Source of the DNA: Gordius sp. MW1
Lineage: Eukaryota; Nematomorpha; Gordioida; Gordea; Gordiidae
Reading direction: 5' to 3'
Length of the DNA stretch: 64,000 nucleotides
NCBI GenBank assembly: GCA_964036665.1
Contig: OZ038531.1
Location: 22,960,591-23,024,590, forward strand
How positions within the stretch are numbered: the stretch's first letter is position 1; the number at the start of each line of letters is the position of its first letter. The notes beneath the pieces were generated by a model. The model ran no database searches. It was not told the DNA's origin and saw only the letters and a program-made list of their open reading frames with translations. The translations under genes and the position numbers were made by a program. This document shows, piece by piece, positions 33,030 to 54,239 of this stretch.

Positions 33030-36000
33030 TTACTTGTATTGGCAAAGTCTTTTGGGCCAATGGACATGTCTGCCACTGCGAGTGGTTTTGACTGGTTGTT
33101 GTTCCTGCTCTGGTTCTTGTGAAATAGGTTTCTTGAGGGAGATTTCTTGATTATGTACCGGTTTCTTGCTTTCTCCATGAGCGGGCTTCAATCGGTCGAT
33201 TGATATGGAGTCCTTTTTTCCATTTTTCTCGATTATAAAGTACTTTGGTCTACGAAGTAAGACTTTGAAGGGCCCATCGTATGGTGGGGTGAGTGGTTTG
33301 CGTACTGTATCATTTCTGACAAACACTTGCGGTGTTTCCCAGAGGTATCGATTTACCTGTTCTTTTGTTTCTCCATGGTGGTGTGGCACGGGGTACGGCG
33401 ATGCCATCATCGCTTCTCTCAACTTCTCGACGAATTGATGTACTTGTTCTGCTGATTGTTGCGTTGTTTCTTGTGAGAAATAATCTCTTGGGAGACTTAA
33501 GTTAGTCCCGTACAGCACTTCCACCGGCGTGAGACCAATGTCTTCCTTGATGGTTGTGCGGATACCTAATAGGACAAAGGGCAGAACTTCACTCCATTTT
33601 GTGTTTCCTGAGGCTTTTAATGAAGCCTTTAACTGCCGGTGGAAACGTTCGACTACCCCGTTTGCGGACGGGTGGTAAGCTGTAGTTTTGATGTGTTCAC
33701 ATCCTAAAATATTCGCGAACTCTCTAAAAAGCTGTGACTGAAACTGGGATCCCCTATCTGTGGTAACTGTACTCGGAACCCCATAATTTGCCACCCAGTG
33801 ATAAATTTGTCCGCAATAACTTCGGCGGATGTTTCTTTAAGTGGTATGACCATGGGCCATCTCGAGAAACGGTCAACTGCCGTTAGCATGTGAGTGAACC
33901 CGTTGGAGGGTGGTAGTGGTCCTACTACATCCAAGTGGACATGAGCGAATCTGGCATCGGGTTGTTTAAAAGTACCTGGTTTCGTAATGGTGTGTCGGTG
34001 TACTTTACAACGTTGACATCTTAGGCATGTTCTTGCCCAGTTAGTGACGTCCTTTGATAGGCCAGACTACGCGACTAGTGATGAGCTTTAGGGTGGATCG
34101 AACTCCTGGGTGTGATAACGAGTGAAAATGGTCAACTGTTCTCCTCAGTGAGTCAGGTATGACCGATCGAGGTTTAGTAGTCGACAAATCGCAAAGAATT
34201 TTGTTATCTGACCCTGGGATGGGTAATACTTGTAGTTTTAGTGAAGTAGTATCTTCTAAACCTTCCAAAGACCTGTCGTTTTTTTGGTGCTTGCTAATGT
34301 CGTCTAATTCTGGCATTTTTGGAAGATTTACCGCGTCTACTCCTATCCGAGATAGAGCATCTGCTACTGTGTTTCCTTCGCCTTTAATGAAGCGAATGTC
34401 AGTGGTATATTGTGAGATTAGGTCGAGCTGTCGTATCTCGCTCGGAGAGTACTTATCAGGCTTGGCGTCAAAGGCGTATGTGAGTGGTTTGTGATCGGTG
34501 TACACGGTAAATATTCGGCCTTCCAGGATGTGTCGAAAATGCTTGATTGCTAGGTAAATGGCGAGAAGCTCACGACCAAATGTACTGTATCGTGATTGTG
34601 TTGGCTGAAGTTTAGTAGAGAAAAACGCTATTGGTGTAGTCTCTCCGGCCATTGTTTGTTGTAATACCGCACCGACTTCTGAATTAGAGGCGTCTGTTGT
34701 TAGTGTAATTTGGGTTTCTGGACTGGTATTTAAAAAATTTAGCTTGGTAAAATTGATTAGCTTCTTCCTGAAGTCTGTTGAACGCTATAGATTTTTGCGG
34801 ATTCTTTAGTATGTTTGTCAACGAATTTAGGGTTTTAGCAATATTGGGCAGAAATCTTCGATAGAAGTTGATCATGCCTAAGAATCTTCGGAGTTGTTTA
34901 CATGAAAGGCGTTGCAAAGTTTTTAATAGCCTCAATCTTCTCTGGTAAAGGAATAATACCTGCGGCCGAAACTTTGTGACCCAGTAACTCTAATTCTCGC
35001 ACTCCAAATTGACATTTTGCAGGGTTGATCCTGATGTCGTACTTTTGGAGTCGTTGCAAGACGGTCTTTAGATGTACCTCGTGTTCCTCTTCTGAGCCGC
35101 TTGCTATTAGTACATCGTCGATGTACGCGTAGGCGTAATTCAGTCCTCGCAAAACTTCGTCTATGAATCTTTGGAACGTTTGAGCTGCATTTTTTAGACC
35201 AAACGGCATCCTCGTGAATTCGTAAAGACCGAATGGTGTCGTCAAAGCTGTTTTACAGATGTCGTCCGGCGCTACCGGGATGTGATGGTAGGCTCTAACT
35301 AAATCCAGCTTGGCAAAAATTGCTTTTCCGTGAAGGTTAGCTGTGAAATCGTGAATTTGAGGAATTGGGTACCTGTCTGGTACGGTGACTTTGTTCTAGG
35401 CTCTATAATCTCCACACGGACGCCAGTCACCTGATTTTTTAGCAGCCAAATGTATTGGTGCTGCCCAGTTGCTTTTAGATTTCCTTATGATTCCCAGTTC
35501 CAACATATATTCAAATTCTTTCTTAGCAACATTAAGTTTTTCAGCAGTAAGTCGCCTTGGACGTGCGTATTGTGCCGGCCCTTTTGTTGCTATGTGGTGA
35601 AAGATGTCGTTAGTTGAAACTTGTTGGGTGAAATTTAAAGGAGTTAGGAGTGATGGAAAGTTGTTGATCACAGATTCTAACTTAGAGTCCTGACTCGAGA
35701 GAGCTATGCGGATTCCTAACGTTTGATGATGGGTGGAAATTCCTTTTGAAGTTACGTGAGTCAGACCATCAATTAATCGCGGTTTTTGACATCTACGATG
35801 ATGTTGTATTTGTGCAAGAGGTCGGCTCCAATGATAGGGGTGTGTACCTCGGCGATCAGAAATAACCACTGTATTGGGCGTCTCAGACCTAGATTGATGT
35901 ACAACATCTTTTGTCCATAGGTAGAGATATTGCTATTATTGGCCGCCTGCAATACTGGACCATTTGGTACCTTAGGTGAATTGACGGGTCTTGGAATGAT

Positions 36001-36060
36001 GGACACGTCAGCCCTGTATCAATCAGAAATTTATGTCCTGACGTACGATCAATGATGTAG
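33030..36060 (-). pseudogene. pol: Gypsy pol: protease, reverse transcriptase, RNase H, integrase, broken
   Basis: Read right to left. The protease active site (LIDTG near 36030) is followed by a one-base loss, and the frame resumes in 36006-35773 (SIIPRPVN ... IIGADLL). The reverse transcriptase start (35869-35396; RKSKSNWAAPIHLAAKKSGD) ends in a TAG at a normally conserved leucine position. 35245-34898 has the palm with YIDD ([11 protein letters not shown]). 34652-34041 holds RNase H (FGRELLAIYLAIKHFRH, YTDHKPL) and the start of integrase (HFHSLSHPG). Frameshifts break integrase near 34050 and 33790. The catalytic Asp (TDRGSQF) and Glu (VVERFHR) lie in 33794-33030. No working polyprotein is possible. 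Confidence 0.95.
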
Positions 36061-36115
36061 AATAGGCGACTTAGTTCATGACCGTTTCCGGAAGTCGCCT
36101 GAATGGAAAGGTCAG

Positions 36116-36949
36116 TTATTTTTTTGAAGGTAAATGCACATGGTTGTGTGCATTTTTGAGCGTTACCCTTGAACTTGTGGTGATACCAACAAATTTCTCC
36201 CCGACGGTGTCTTGATGTTGACCGTGATCTGCTTGAGGATCTCCAAACCTTTTTACTTTGTTGGTTGATTGACCAGCTGGTTTACTTTCAATTCCAACTG
36301 TGATTTTTACCAGTTCCTGGACTTCGTTTGTTTGGCTCATTTGAGGGCTTGCTATGGAAGCTACGCTGTTGGCCGTATATGTCTCGTAGATTTTGTCTGC
36401 CACCTCAGCCAAATGTGCCAGAGACTTTTCTTCTCCTACGCATGTTAAGATACCTGTTACCTCCCTTGGAAGTTTTTGTGTCCAAAGGGTTTTTAGAATT
36501 TTATCACTCATTTGATGTTCCCCGACAAGGCTCTTCAAATGCCTAAGCAATTGGGACGGTGTTTTGTCTCCCAAATATATGTTCTTGAACAGCTTGTTTA
36601 TTCTTTTTGCTTCACTCTCACCCATTCTTTTGATTAAGGCTTGCTTTAACACCTCATAAGGGTTTTCATCTGGGATGTTAAGTATAAGGTCGGCCACTTC
36701 TTCGGCTATCTCAACTGGGAGAGATTCTAAAAGGTAAGCATACTTGACTCTTTGTGATGTGATTTTCCTAGTGGAAAATATTGCGTCGACCTGAGCTATC
36801 CAGATTTGGATGTTTCTGAGGTGAAATGTAGGTAGCTTGATGTATACTGGTGATGTGTTTGTCGTGGTGGGAGTGTTGGATGCTGTCTCATTGTAGAGAG
36901 TTGAATTGTCAGACGATTGTGTATCCATATCACGTCGGACGGTCACCAA
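36116..36949 (-). CDS. gag: Gypsy Gag, intact frame
   Basis: A 270-codon frame from the ATG near 36928 (MDTQSSDNSTLYNET) to 36116. The first third is polar. The central part (VYIKLPTFHLRNIQIWIAQV ... YAYLLESLPVEIAEEVADLI) matches the capsid-like gag core of Mag-type Gypsy elements, including the 'MSDKILKTLWTQKLP' region. A nucleocapsid CCHC knuckle is not clear before the stop, so the tail may be truncated or frame-shifted. The frame stays open further 5', overlapping the primer-binding site next to the 5' LTR. Confidence 0.9.
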   Translation of the reverse strand: MVTVRRDMDTQSSDNSTLYNETASNTPTTTNTSPVYIKLPTFHLRNIQIWIAQVDAIFSTRKITSQRVKYAYLLESLPVEIAEEVADLILNIPDENPYEVLKQALIKRMGESEAKRINKLFKNIYLGDKTPSQLLRHLKSLVGEHQMSDKILKTLWTQKLPREVTGILTCVGEEKSLAHLAEVADKIYETYTANSVASIASPQMSQTNEVQELVKITVGIESKPAGQSTNKVKRFGDPQADHGQHQDTVGEKFVGITTSSRVTLKNAHNHVHLPSKK

Positions 36950-37121
36950 TGTTGTATTTAATGTTTAAATATTTATTTATATATGGAATTAAGATATGGA
37001 ATGAACGACAGGACAATAGTAATGTGTTTAGAACGACAGGACAATAGTAATGTGTTTTTAGAACGAGGAAAACATATGTGACTCGTCGACTTGCTACATT
37101 CTCAATGTTCATGTCGCTTCA
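36950..37121 (-). repeat. Gypsy 5' LTR (172 bp)
   Basis: Plus-strand borders TGTTGTATTTAATG and GTCGCTTCA, immediately followed by the AGCC target duplication. It would carry the element's promoter. One substitution near the start ('tgtttaaat' against 'tgtctaaat') and one or two at the end separate it from the other LTR. Confidence 0.96.
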
Positions 37122-37402
37122 AGCCTAACTATGCTATATTTAACATGGATGATGTATTAGATTTAATATACCATATAGAATCACACATCTAATATATTAT
37201 TCATAAAGTAAAAATATACTTGTATCACACACAGACGGTTTAAAATAATGCTTTCCATATGTGAGTTTTGTTATTAAGTGGCTTTTTTTGGGAGATGAAG
37301 TTAGTTTATTGATATATATCTAAACATAATATTAAATGATACAATTACATAATAATTATATTAAAAAACATCATATGGGTAATATGCCTTCATCTTCCTC
37401 TT

Positions 37403-38501
37403 TTAGAAGAGGCCAGGAATCCAAATAAATTTAAAATTGAATTTTGCAATTAAGATAGCTATTGATTGTTTCAGATATTTGGAGGGAGGGGACCTGCCTA
37501 TTTTTTTGAATAAAGCCAACGCCATTTTTTCATATGATCCTGAACAGGAGGATACTATTGGGATAAAAATACTAGAGTCCAAAAGGGCCTTGTATTTTTG
37601 GAGCTTGCTCTCTTCAGCGAGGGTCATGGGGTCATTATTAAGATTAGAGGGGGCAAATAGGTCTATGCATGTAAAATCCCATTTTAAAAGGAGACCATTT
37701 TCCCATGGGACTAGCGAGGAATCGTCAGGACGCATTCGACCTTCAAGGGCAGGATCTGAAGGTCAAGTAAGGAGGGAATATGAGCCTTTCTAAGGGCTGA
37801 CTTGATAATAGAATTGATTTTAGAGTGTCGCAAGTGTCTAAATTTATTTAGTCTGCAGTGTAATGGGTGGCGTGCTTCTTCATCCACTGGTAGGTTGCAA
37901 ATTTTACAGGCATATGCCTTGATTCCAAGGCTTAGTGCTATATTGTAGGATAGCTCGCAATTCTCTAACATCATATTGGAGAACTTGCCAAGATACGCCT
38001 CTAGCCATTCATGTCCAGATTTATCAAACACCAAAGATCTAAGGTTGTAATGTTGTTTGGTATCGCAGCTCGAAAGGAGATAAGCAACGGAGCGCGAAAC
38101 CAAACATGCATCCCAATCCTTTTTATTTGGTGTTTGTGGTGGTGAGCTTTCTGGTAGAACATTTAAATTCCAAAGGAATAGGGCCTGTATAAATGTTTCA
38201 TCGAGGGAGTATGAGATTAGTTTAGCGACAATAAATTTTGAGGATAAGTGGGAGGATCTAAATGAGGCCAATGTTGGAGCTTAATGCACGAATTCCCAGA
38301 CCCCCAGTTTTTGTTGGTAATGTGGCTTAGCCAGGTGTTAGTATCGAATGATAAGTTGAGGGTGGATTCAATGACAGATTTTATGTGGGTTTCGAAATTA
38401 TGTAAAATATGTGTGTGCAAAAATGCGCTTGTGGATCGGAAGCAAAATAATATTTTGGCTATATTAAAGTAGTTTTTCAATATGATGATCGAATTTTTCA
38501 C
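37403..38501 (-). pseudogene. LINE 3' end with restriction-like endonuclease domain, frame-shifted
   Basis: Two main minus-strand frames, 38271-37711 and 37735-37403, together resemble the C-terminus of a group of animal reverse-transcriptase proteins. First comes a CCHC-like knuckle (YACKICNLPVDEEARHPLHC, then RHLRHSKI). Next is the PD-(D/E)XK-type core: 'RPDDSSLVPWENG' followed by 'LLKWDFTCIDLFAP', then 'ESKLQKYKALL' and 'FKKIGR'. A third frame (38501-38217) covers the preceding linker. At least two frameshifts separate the parts and the reverse transcriptase itself is missing, so it is a 5'-truncated dead copy. Confidence 0.82.
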
Positions 38502-38509
38502 GTAAACAT

Positions 38510-39520
38510 CTTAGAATGGCAGGTTAAAGAGGCCATAAGGCTATATAAACGCTGCTTGGCCACCTTTTGTGTTAGTATGTTATTTATCATTGCAACATAA
38601 ATTATCTAATACTTCATTTTTCTGCATGAATCATGACATCCTTATTTTTTCTATAAATAGTAGACTGGTCTATATTATTTTAAAAGGCTTAGTCTGCTCT
38701 TGTTTTAGCAGTACTTTGTTCTTCCCTTTAGGACTCAAGCTTACTCTATAATTTTATATGTTGATCTTCAGAGTGAATTGCTAGATACAAAATGGGAAAA
38801 TTTTAAAATCTCAAGCAATAAAAATTAGCAGTATCCAAAATGCCGCATAAAAGTTTCTCATCAAGACACTTTTTTGCAATCAAACTAATCCCGCTAAAAA
38901 CGTTTTTATTAAGCACTTTATCATATGTAAACTATGCTGATCAATAGACTGCTTGGCAATTTTGCTATAAAAATAATTATTTTGTCAAAGATTTGTTAGT
39001 TTAGCCATAACATTTATTACAGTTAGGAGCTTAATCGTTGTGAAGGATGGCTTATCTAAGAGGTCAAGTTTCTCAAGAAATTTGAAAGCCATTTTATATT
39101 TTTTAAATAATTTTATTGATTTTGATTATTTTTTGCTTTATAAACTTCAAATGGAAAAGATTCTAAATCACGAGGGACGACGATGTCACCAGTAATTAAG
39201 CGATGACGATCACACTTAAAAACGCGATATTTTGAGACCTAAAATTATCGACAAAATAAATGTTTTCAAAATTTTATAGGGTTAACTCTAAGGAGAGTTA
39301 AAAAAAATTAATATAAAGGTAAGATGTCAATGATTATGTTTGTAATAAATATTAAAATAGGTTGTGAAATGATATCTTTGCTAGATTTATACCCCTGCTT
39401 TAGCAATATATATTTACATACTGTCATATACATATGACAGGCTTTACATATTTCCTACCAGCTGATCACATTCCTTAAACTATTTTGAAGTCATTCATTA
39501 AATACCACCTGGAGGTCGGT
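38510..39520. other. AT-rich stretch, nothing seen
   Basis: No gene or repeat border could be supported. I searched it, without success, for the missing N-terminal (zinc-finger) exons of the downstream ubiquitin protease. Confidence 0.4.
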
Positions 39521-39537
39521 ACTGACGTAGAATGTGG

Positions 39538-41411
39538 GAATCAGGCTAAACATTCTCCACTTTTGGGTGACATTTTTCCTATCGTAAAAACGCGTTGCTT
39601 AAACGTTCTCCTACCGAACGAAAATAAACAACGCATCCGCGTTCGTAAATTTTTGCTTGCCTGATTACAAATAACAACAATGCGCCATTTTTTAATTTTA
39701 TTCCCATTTTAGTTTTACCCATATCATTTTTTTGCTCAATTTAGTTATTGAGCTGTGCAATGGTAAGAACAATTAAGCATATTTTAAATATTTTTTAGAT
39801 ACAATATAGATATTATAAACCTCAATGGAACTTTTGATGGTGGAAATGTGAAAAATATTATCTTGCCTCTAAAATTTAAGAGAAGTTCAGGTTTCAACAG
39901 AATAGAAAGTGCTATTTTGCGCATTGGTAAGAACTATTATATGTATAATCAAGATTTTTACATGAAATTCTAGAGAAGAAATTTTTTGATAAATTGCCCC
40001 TTGCAAAGAGAGAATATGAAGATAGTGTTTACTCAAATTAATATATATTTACCAATTGCATTTTTTAACAGCAATATAGCAAATTTATATACAACTGTTT
40101 TGTACTAATAAAGTATTTCATGATTCATGTCTACATTTTTATATTATTCAAATTTTATTCTAAGTATCATATAATATAAAAAAATTAGATGTCAGATTTA
40201 TTACCTATAAAAAAGCTAGATTTGAGGTAAGAGAAACAAATTGTTGGTTTTTGCTGTATTAATTTACATATCAGAATAAATACAAACCTTAATTTAAAAG
40301 TAATATAAAAATTATATTCATTATTAATAAAGTAATTTTAAATCATGTCCACATTTTAATATCTTTGTTTATATAAGATTATACATATATCAGCATGGGC
40401 ATAGCCAGGGGAGGATGACTGCCACCCTCTAAATCTAAAAAAATGCAAGAATTTTACAAAAATACAGCTAAAATTGTGAAAAGTTTCTAAATAGCTTTTG
40501 CCCCCTCTAATTTAAATGCTGGCTACGCCCATGTTTATCAGCTATAGAAAGATCAGATAAGAGATGAAAAGAAATCAATTGTCAGTTACATTAATTTTAA
40601 ACTAAATACATACTTTTTAAGAAAAAAGTAGTACTTAAAAATGTGTCACACTCATTTAAACAACTTATTGCTATGCAATTTTTTATTAATAACAATGTAG
40701 CATATTAATGATTTATAAAACCTGAATTGTAGTTATCAATTTAAATCTATGTTTTATTCTCTATTGACCCTCTATTTTTAGTGGGCTTGCTTATAAGACT
40801 TAGAGCTTATAGAACCTTTATAAATTATACAGTTTTAATAATTTCCATGTTTGAACTAACAAATGATGATAACAAATAGTTTATTCTATATAAAAATACA
40901 TCATTTTAAATAAGTTGAAATTCAAAACACGTGGTACAGATTTGTTCACAAAAGATATTGTTAGAGGCTCTTGTCTTTTTTGGTTCAATATGTAATTATT
41001 CCCTAAGTACAAAATAAATTAACAAAAGATTATTATTACTTTCTATCCTGATGTAACCTGAACTTCTCTTAAATTTTAGAGGCAAGATAATATTTTTCAC
41101 ATTTCCACCATCAAAAGTTCCATTGAGGCTTATAATATCTATATTGTATCTAAAAAATATTTAAAATATGTGTAATTGTTCTTACCATTGCACAGCACAA
41201 TAACTAAATTGAGCAAAAAAATGTTATGGGTGAAACTAAATGGGAATAAAATTAAAAAATGGCGCATTGTTGTTTGTTTATTTGTAGTCAACAAGCAAAT
41301 TTACGAACGCGGATGCGTTGTTTATTTTCGTTCGGTAGGAGAACGTATAAGCAACGCGTATTTACGATAGGAAAAATGTCACCCAAAAGTGGAGAATGTT
41401 TAGCTTGATTC
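39538..41411. mobile_element. Mutator-like foldback element with ~355-bp terminal repeats
   Basis: The arms 39538-39893 and 41058-41411 are about 90-95% complementary: 'gaatcaggctaaacattctc' against 'gagaatgtttagcttgattc', 'caacgcatccgcgttcg' against its complement, and 'ttttgatggtggaaatgtg' against its complement. The flanks carry a perfect 10-bp direct repeat, TAGAATGTGG, at 39528-39537 and 41412-41421. Long terminal repeats with a 9-11 bp duplication fit Mutator-like elements. The 1.16-kb centre has no coding frame and contains a younger MITE. The right border lies 79 bp before the first recognised exon of the ubiquitin protease. Confidence 0.9.
40394..40533. mobile_element. MITE family A nested in the Mutator-like element
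   Basis: 140 bp from catgggcatagccag to ctggctacgcccatg. The flanks are TATATCAG (40386-40393) and TTTATCAG (40534-40541), an 8-bp target duplication with one change. Nesting shows it arrived after the host element. Confidence 0.92.
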
Positions 41412-41459
41412 TAGAATGTGGTATGCTGATAGTAAAAAAGATCGTAAAACGCCAGGTAA

Positions 41460-52364
<10,905 letters not shown>

Positions 52365-52384
52365 TTTGCCAAACTTTTATCTTA

Positions 52385-52790
52385 CATAGATAGACTGCTC
52401 ATCAACTTTAAATGAGTGTATATCCCTTTTTCCGCCATTTTGAAATGTGCACAATTGAGGGAAGGGTTGATTAAAGTATTTTTAAAACTTGATATCAAAA
52501 AATATTGAGCTAGATAAACATTAAAGACGACATTTTAAGATATATAATATATCATTTACGAAATTCCTAAAATTAAAGTGATGATGTAAAGTTAAAGCAA
52601 TTTAGTGCCATCTGAATTTTATTAAATATCATTTATAAAAATTCCTTTCTATATATTTACTACTGAGTGAGGTAAATTCACTTTTTCTGTTTAGAAAGAC
52701 ATGGGAGATAGTTAAATTCAAAATGGTGGATTTAATGGTACACATTTTGTCATCTGAAACATATGGCATGAGCAATCTATGTAGTCTATA
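52385..52790. mobile_element. MITE family C just after the USP stop codon
   Basis: Left end catagatagactgctcatc and right end 'atgagcaatctatgtagtct'; interior 'ccgccattttg' and 'caaaatggtgg' pair. It starts 21 bp after the USP stop codon, so it may form part of the 3' untranslated region. 'cttacat' occurs at both borders, but a clean 8-bp duplication is not established. Confidence 0.8.
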
Positions 52791-53370
52791 CTTACATCAG
52801 ATATCTAGTTAACTACCTTACTATCGTTTTTAAATTAGCCCACCTTTACATAGTTTTGACGCAGAATTCATATAATCAATAATAGGTGTTTCTGATTATT
52901 TAAGCATAATTGTAATATTTTGAAGTTTATTAAAATGAATAAGAATTTGTAATAATCAATAATTTTGTATATAAATCTCATAAATTTTACGTTTGTTTTT
53001 GTATTTTTTTGTTTGATTCCTAAATAAGATCCACCCGGACGTATAGACAATCGCTCGTTGCTTAAAGTGAAAGATGGGCAAGTCACACTAAACCACAGTA
53101 ATTTAAACTCGTTCTATAGCATGACTCCATGGGCGTAGCCAGGATTGAATATTAAGGGGGGGGGGGGTGTTTGAAATAGTGTAAATGGGGCAATATTTTA
53201 ATTTGTGATTCTTGACGCTACATTAGAACCACACACTCGTGTAATTTGCCATTAAAATTTACAATGCAAAAATTATGTTTAGAATTTAAATCGGTCCAAG
53301 TTTGGTTTACTCGCCCGATTTGTTTTTATGCTATTTGAGGGTGGGGACGGGTTTTAAGCATGTCGCAACC
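52791..53370. other. AT-rich stretch with a MITE family A fragment
   Basis: No gene. 53128-53190 begins catgggcgtagccaggattg and then a G-run, a left-end-only fragment of MITE family A. Confidence 0.5.
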
Positions 53371-53578
53371 TAGTAACCTTTCTCGCTACCTCATTATTAA
53401 ATAACTCGGCCGCCACCGCTCCTAACCTAAATCTCAGCTATAAGAGTCTTTAAAAAAACTAAAATCCGATTAAATTATATTTCAACTCGAGCTCGACCTA
53501 AATTTTTCAAAATTTTACTAACCCATAGGATCAAATCGGGCCACTAATGGCCTATGTCTTTTAGTGTTAAGCTACATA

Positions 53579-53880
53579 CAGTCGAAACTCCTTAATTGCA
53601 AATCGGATTATCGCGAAAATCTTTTAATCGCGAAGTTAGCCGCCATTTGTTTTTTAACGATAATATTAACAAAAACAACGTTTATTGACAAATCGCTTAA
53701 TAGTACAATATCGGATATTCACAAACATTTTCCAATCCTTAAATCAACCAGATAATTATATAAAATATCGTTTTATTGCGAATCGTAAGAAATGAATATT
53801 TAATATAACGTACATACATACTTTTATTTCCATCGTTTAATCGCGAAATATCGGTTAATCGCGAAAAAAATACAGGCCCA
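53579..53880. mobile_element. pogo/Tigger-like terminal sequence
   Basis: After a TA comes cagtcgaaactccttaattg, followed by repeated 'aatcgcgaa' phrases ('cttttaatcgcgaagttagc', 'ggttaatcgcgaaaaa'). This resembles the ends of pogo/Tigger (Tc1/mariner) elements. The opposite end is not recognisable. Confidence 0.55.
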
Positions 53881-53915
53881 AGGCTTTGCAATTAAACTGT
53901 TTTAATTGTCTGTGT

Positions 53916-54021
53916 CTACTCAAAATCCCGAATATGCCCAAAGATTAAAACCACAGGTCGACTAAACATTACCCAGCCGTTTTTACATTAAATCTTTGGG
54001 CATATTCGGGATTTTGAGTAG
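53916..54021. repeat. Perfect 31-bp stem, 44-nt loop hairpin
   Basis: 53916-53946 (ctactcaaaatcccgaat...) and 53991-54021 (...attcgggattttgagtag) are exact reverse complements. The loop contains the family B end 'gtcgactaaacattacccag'. Perfect pairing within otherwise worn repeats implies recent origin. Confidence 0.9.
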
Positions 54022-54239
54022 TATGTCGTTTAATACTAAAAGACATGGGCCATTAGTGTCTTGCACCCGTCACCTCTACCCCGACTCCATCCTATGGGTT
54101 GGTAAAATTTTGAAACATTTTGGTCGAGTTTGAATTGAAAACTGAAATATAAGTTAATGGGATTTAAGTTTCGATTTTTAAAGACACACTCATAGTTCGA
54201 GTTATTTAATAATGAGGTATCGGAAAAGGTTATATTTTT

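Larger units (their letters stand above)
32787..37121 (-). mobile_element. Gypsy-type LTR retrotransposon, complete in structure but inactivated
   Basis: A compact 4.3-kb minus-strand element: 5' LTR (36950-37121), a primer-binding-site-like 'ttggtgaccgtccg' next to it, gag, protease, reverse transcriptase, RNase H and integrase in Gypsy order, a purine tract (tagggggagaatatc, complement at 32959-32973) and the 3' LTR (32787-32958). The 4-bp target duplication is AGCC (32783-32786 and 37122-37125). The small size, short LTRs and gag of this type resemble the Mag lineage. The LTRs differ at only about two or three sites, so insertion is recent, yet pol has stops and frameshifts. No envelope gene is present. 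Confidence 0.96.
53372..54233. repeat. Inverted repeat (~205-bp arms) with other elements in its loop
   Basis: The left arm 53372-53578 ('ctacctcattattaaataac', 'acccataggatc', 'cctatgtcttttagtgtt') is complementary at about 80% to the right arm 54021-54233 ('aatactaaaagacatgggcc', 'atcctatgggttggtaaaat', 'gttatttaataatgagg'). The loop holds a pogo/Tigger-like end and a perfect hairpin. This looks like an old foldback transposon later hit by others. Confidence 0.8.

Noticed and set aside
53564-53755. 63-codon frame as a membrane protein
   Set aside because: It runs through a pogo/Tigger-like terminal repeat with repeated 'aatcgcgaa' phrases.
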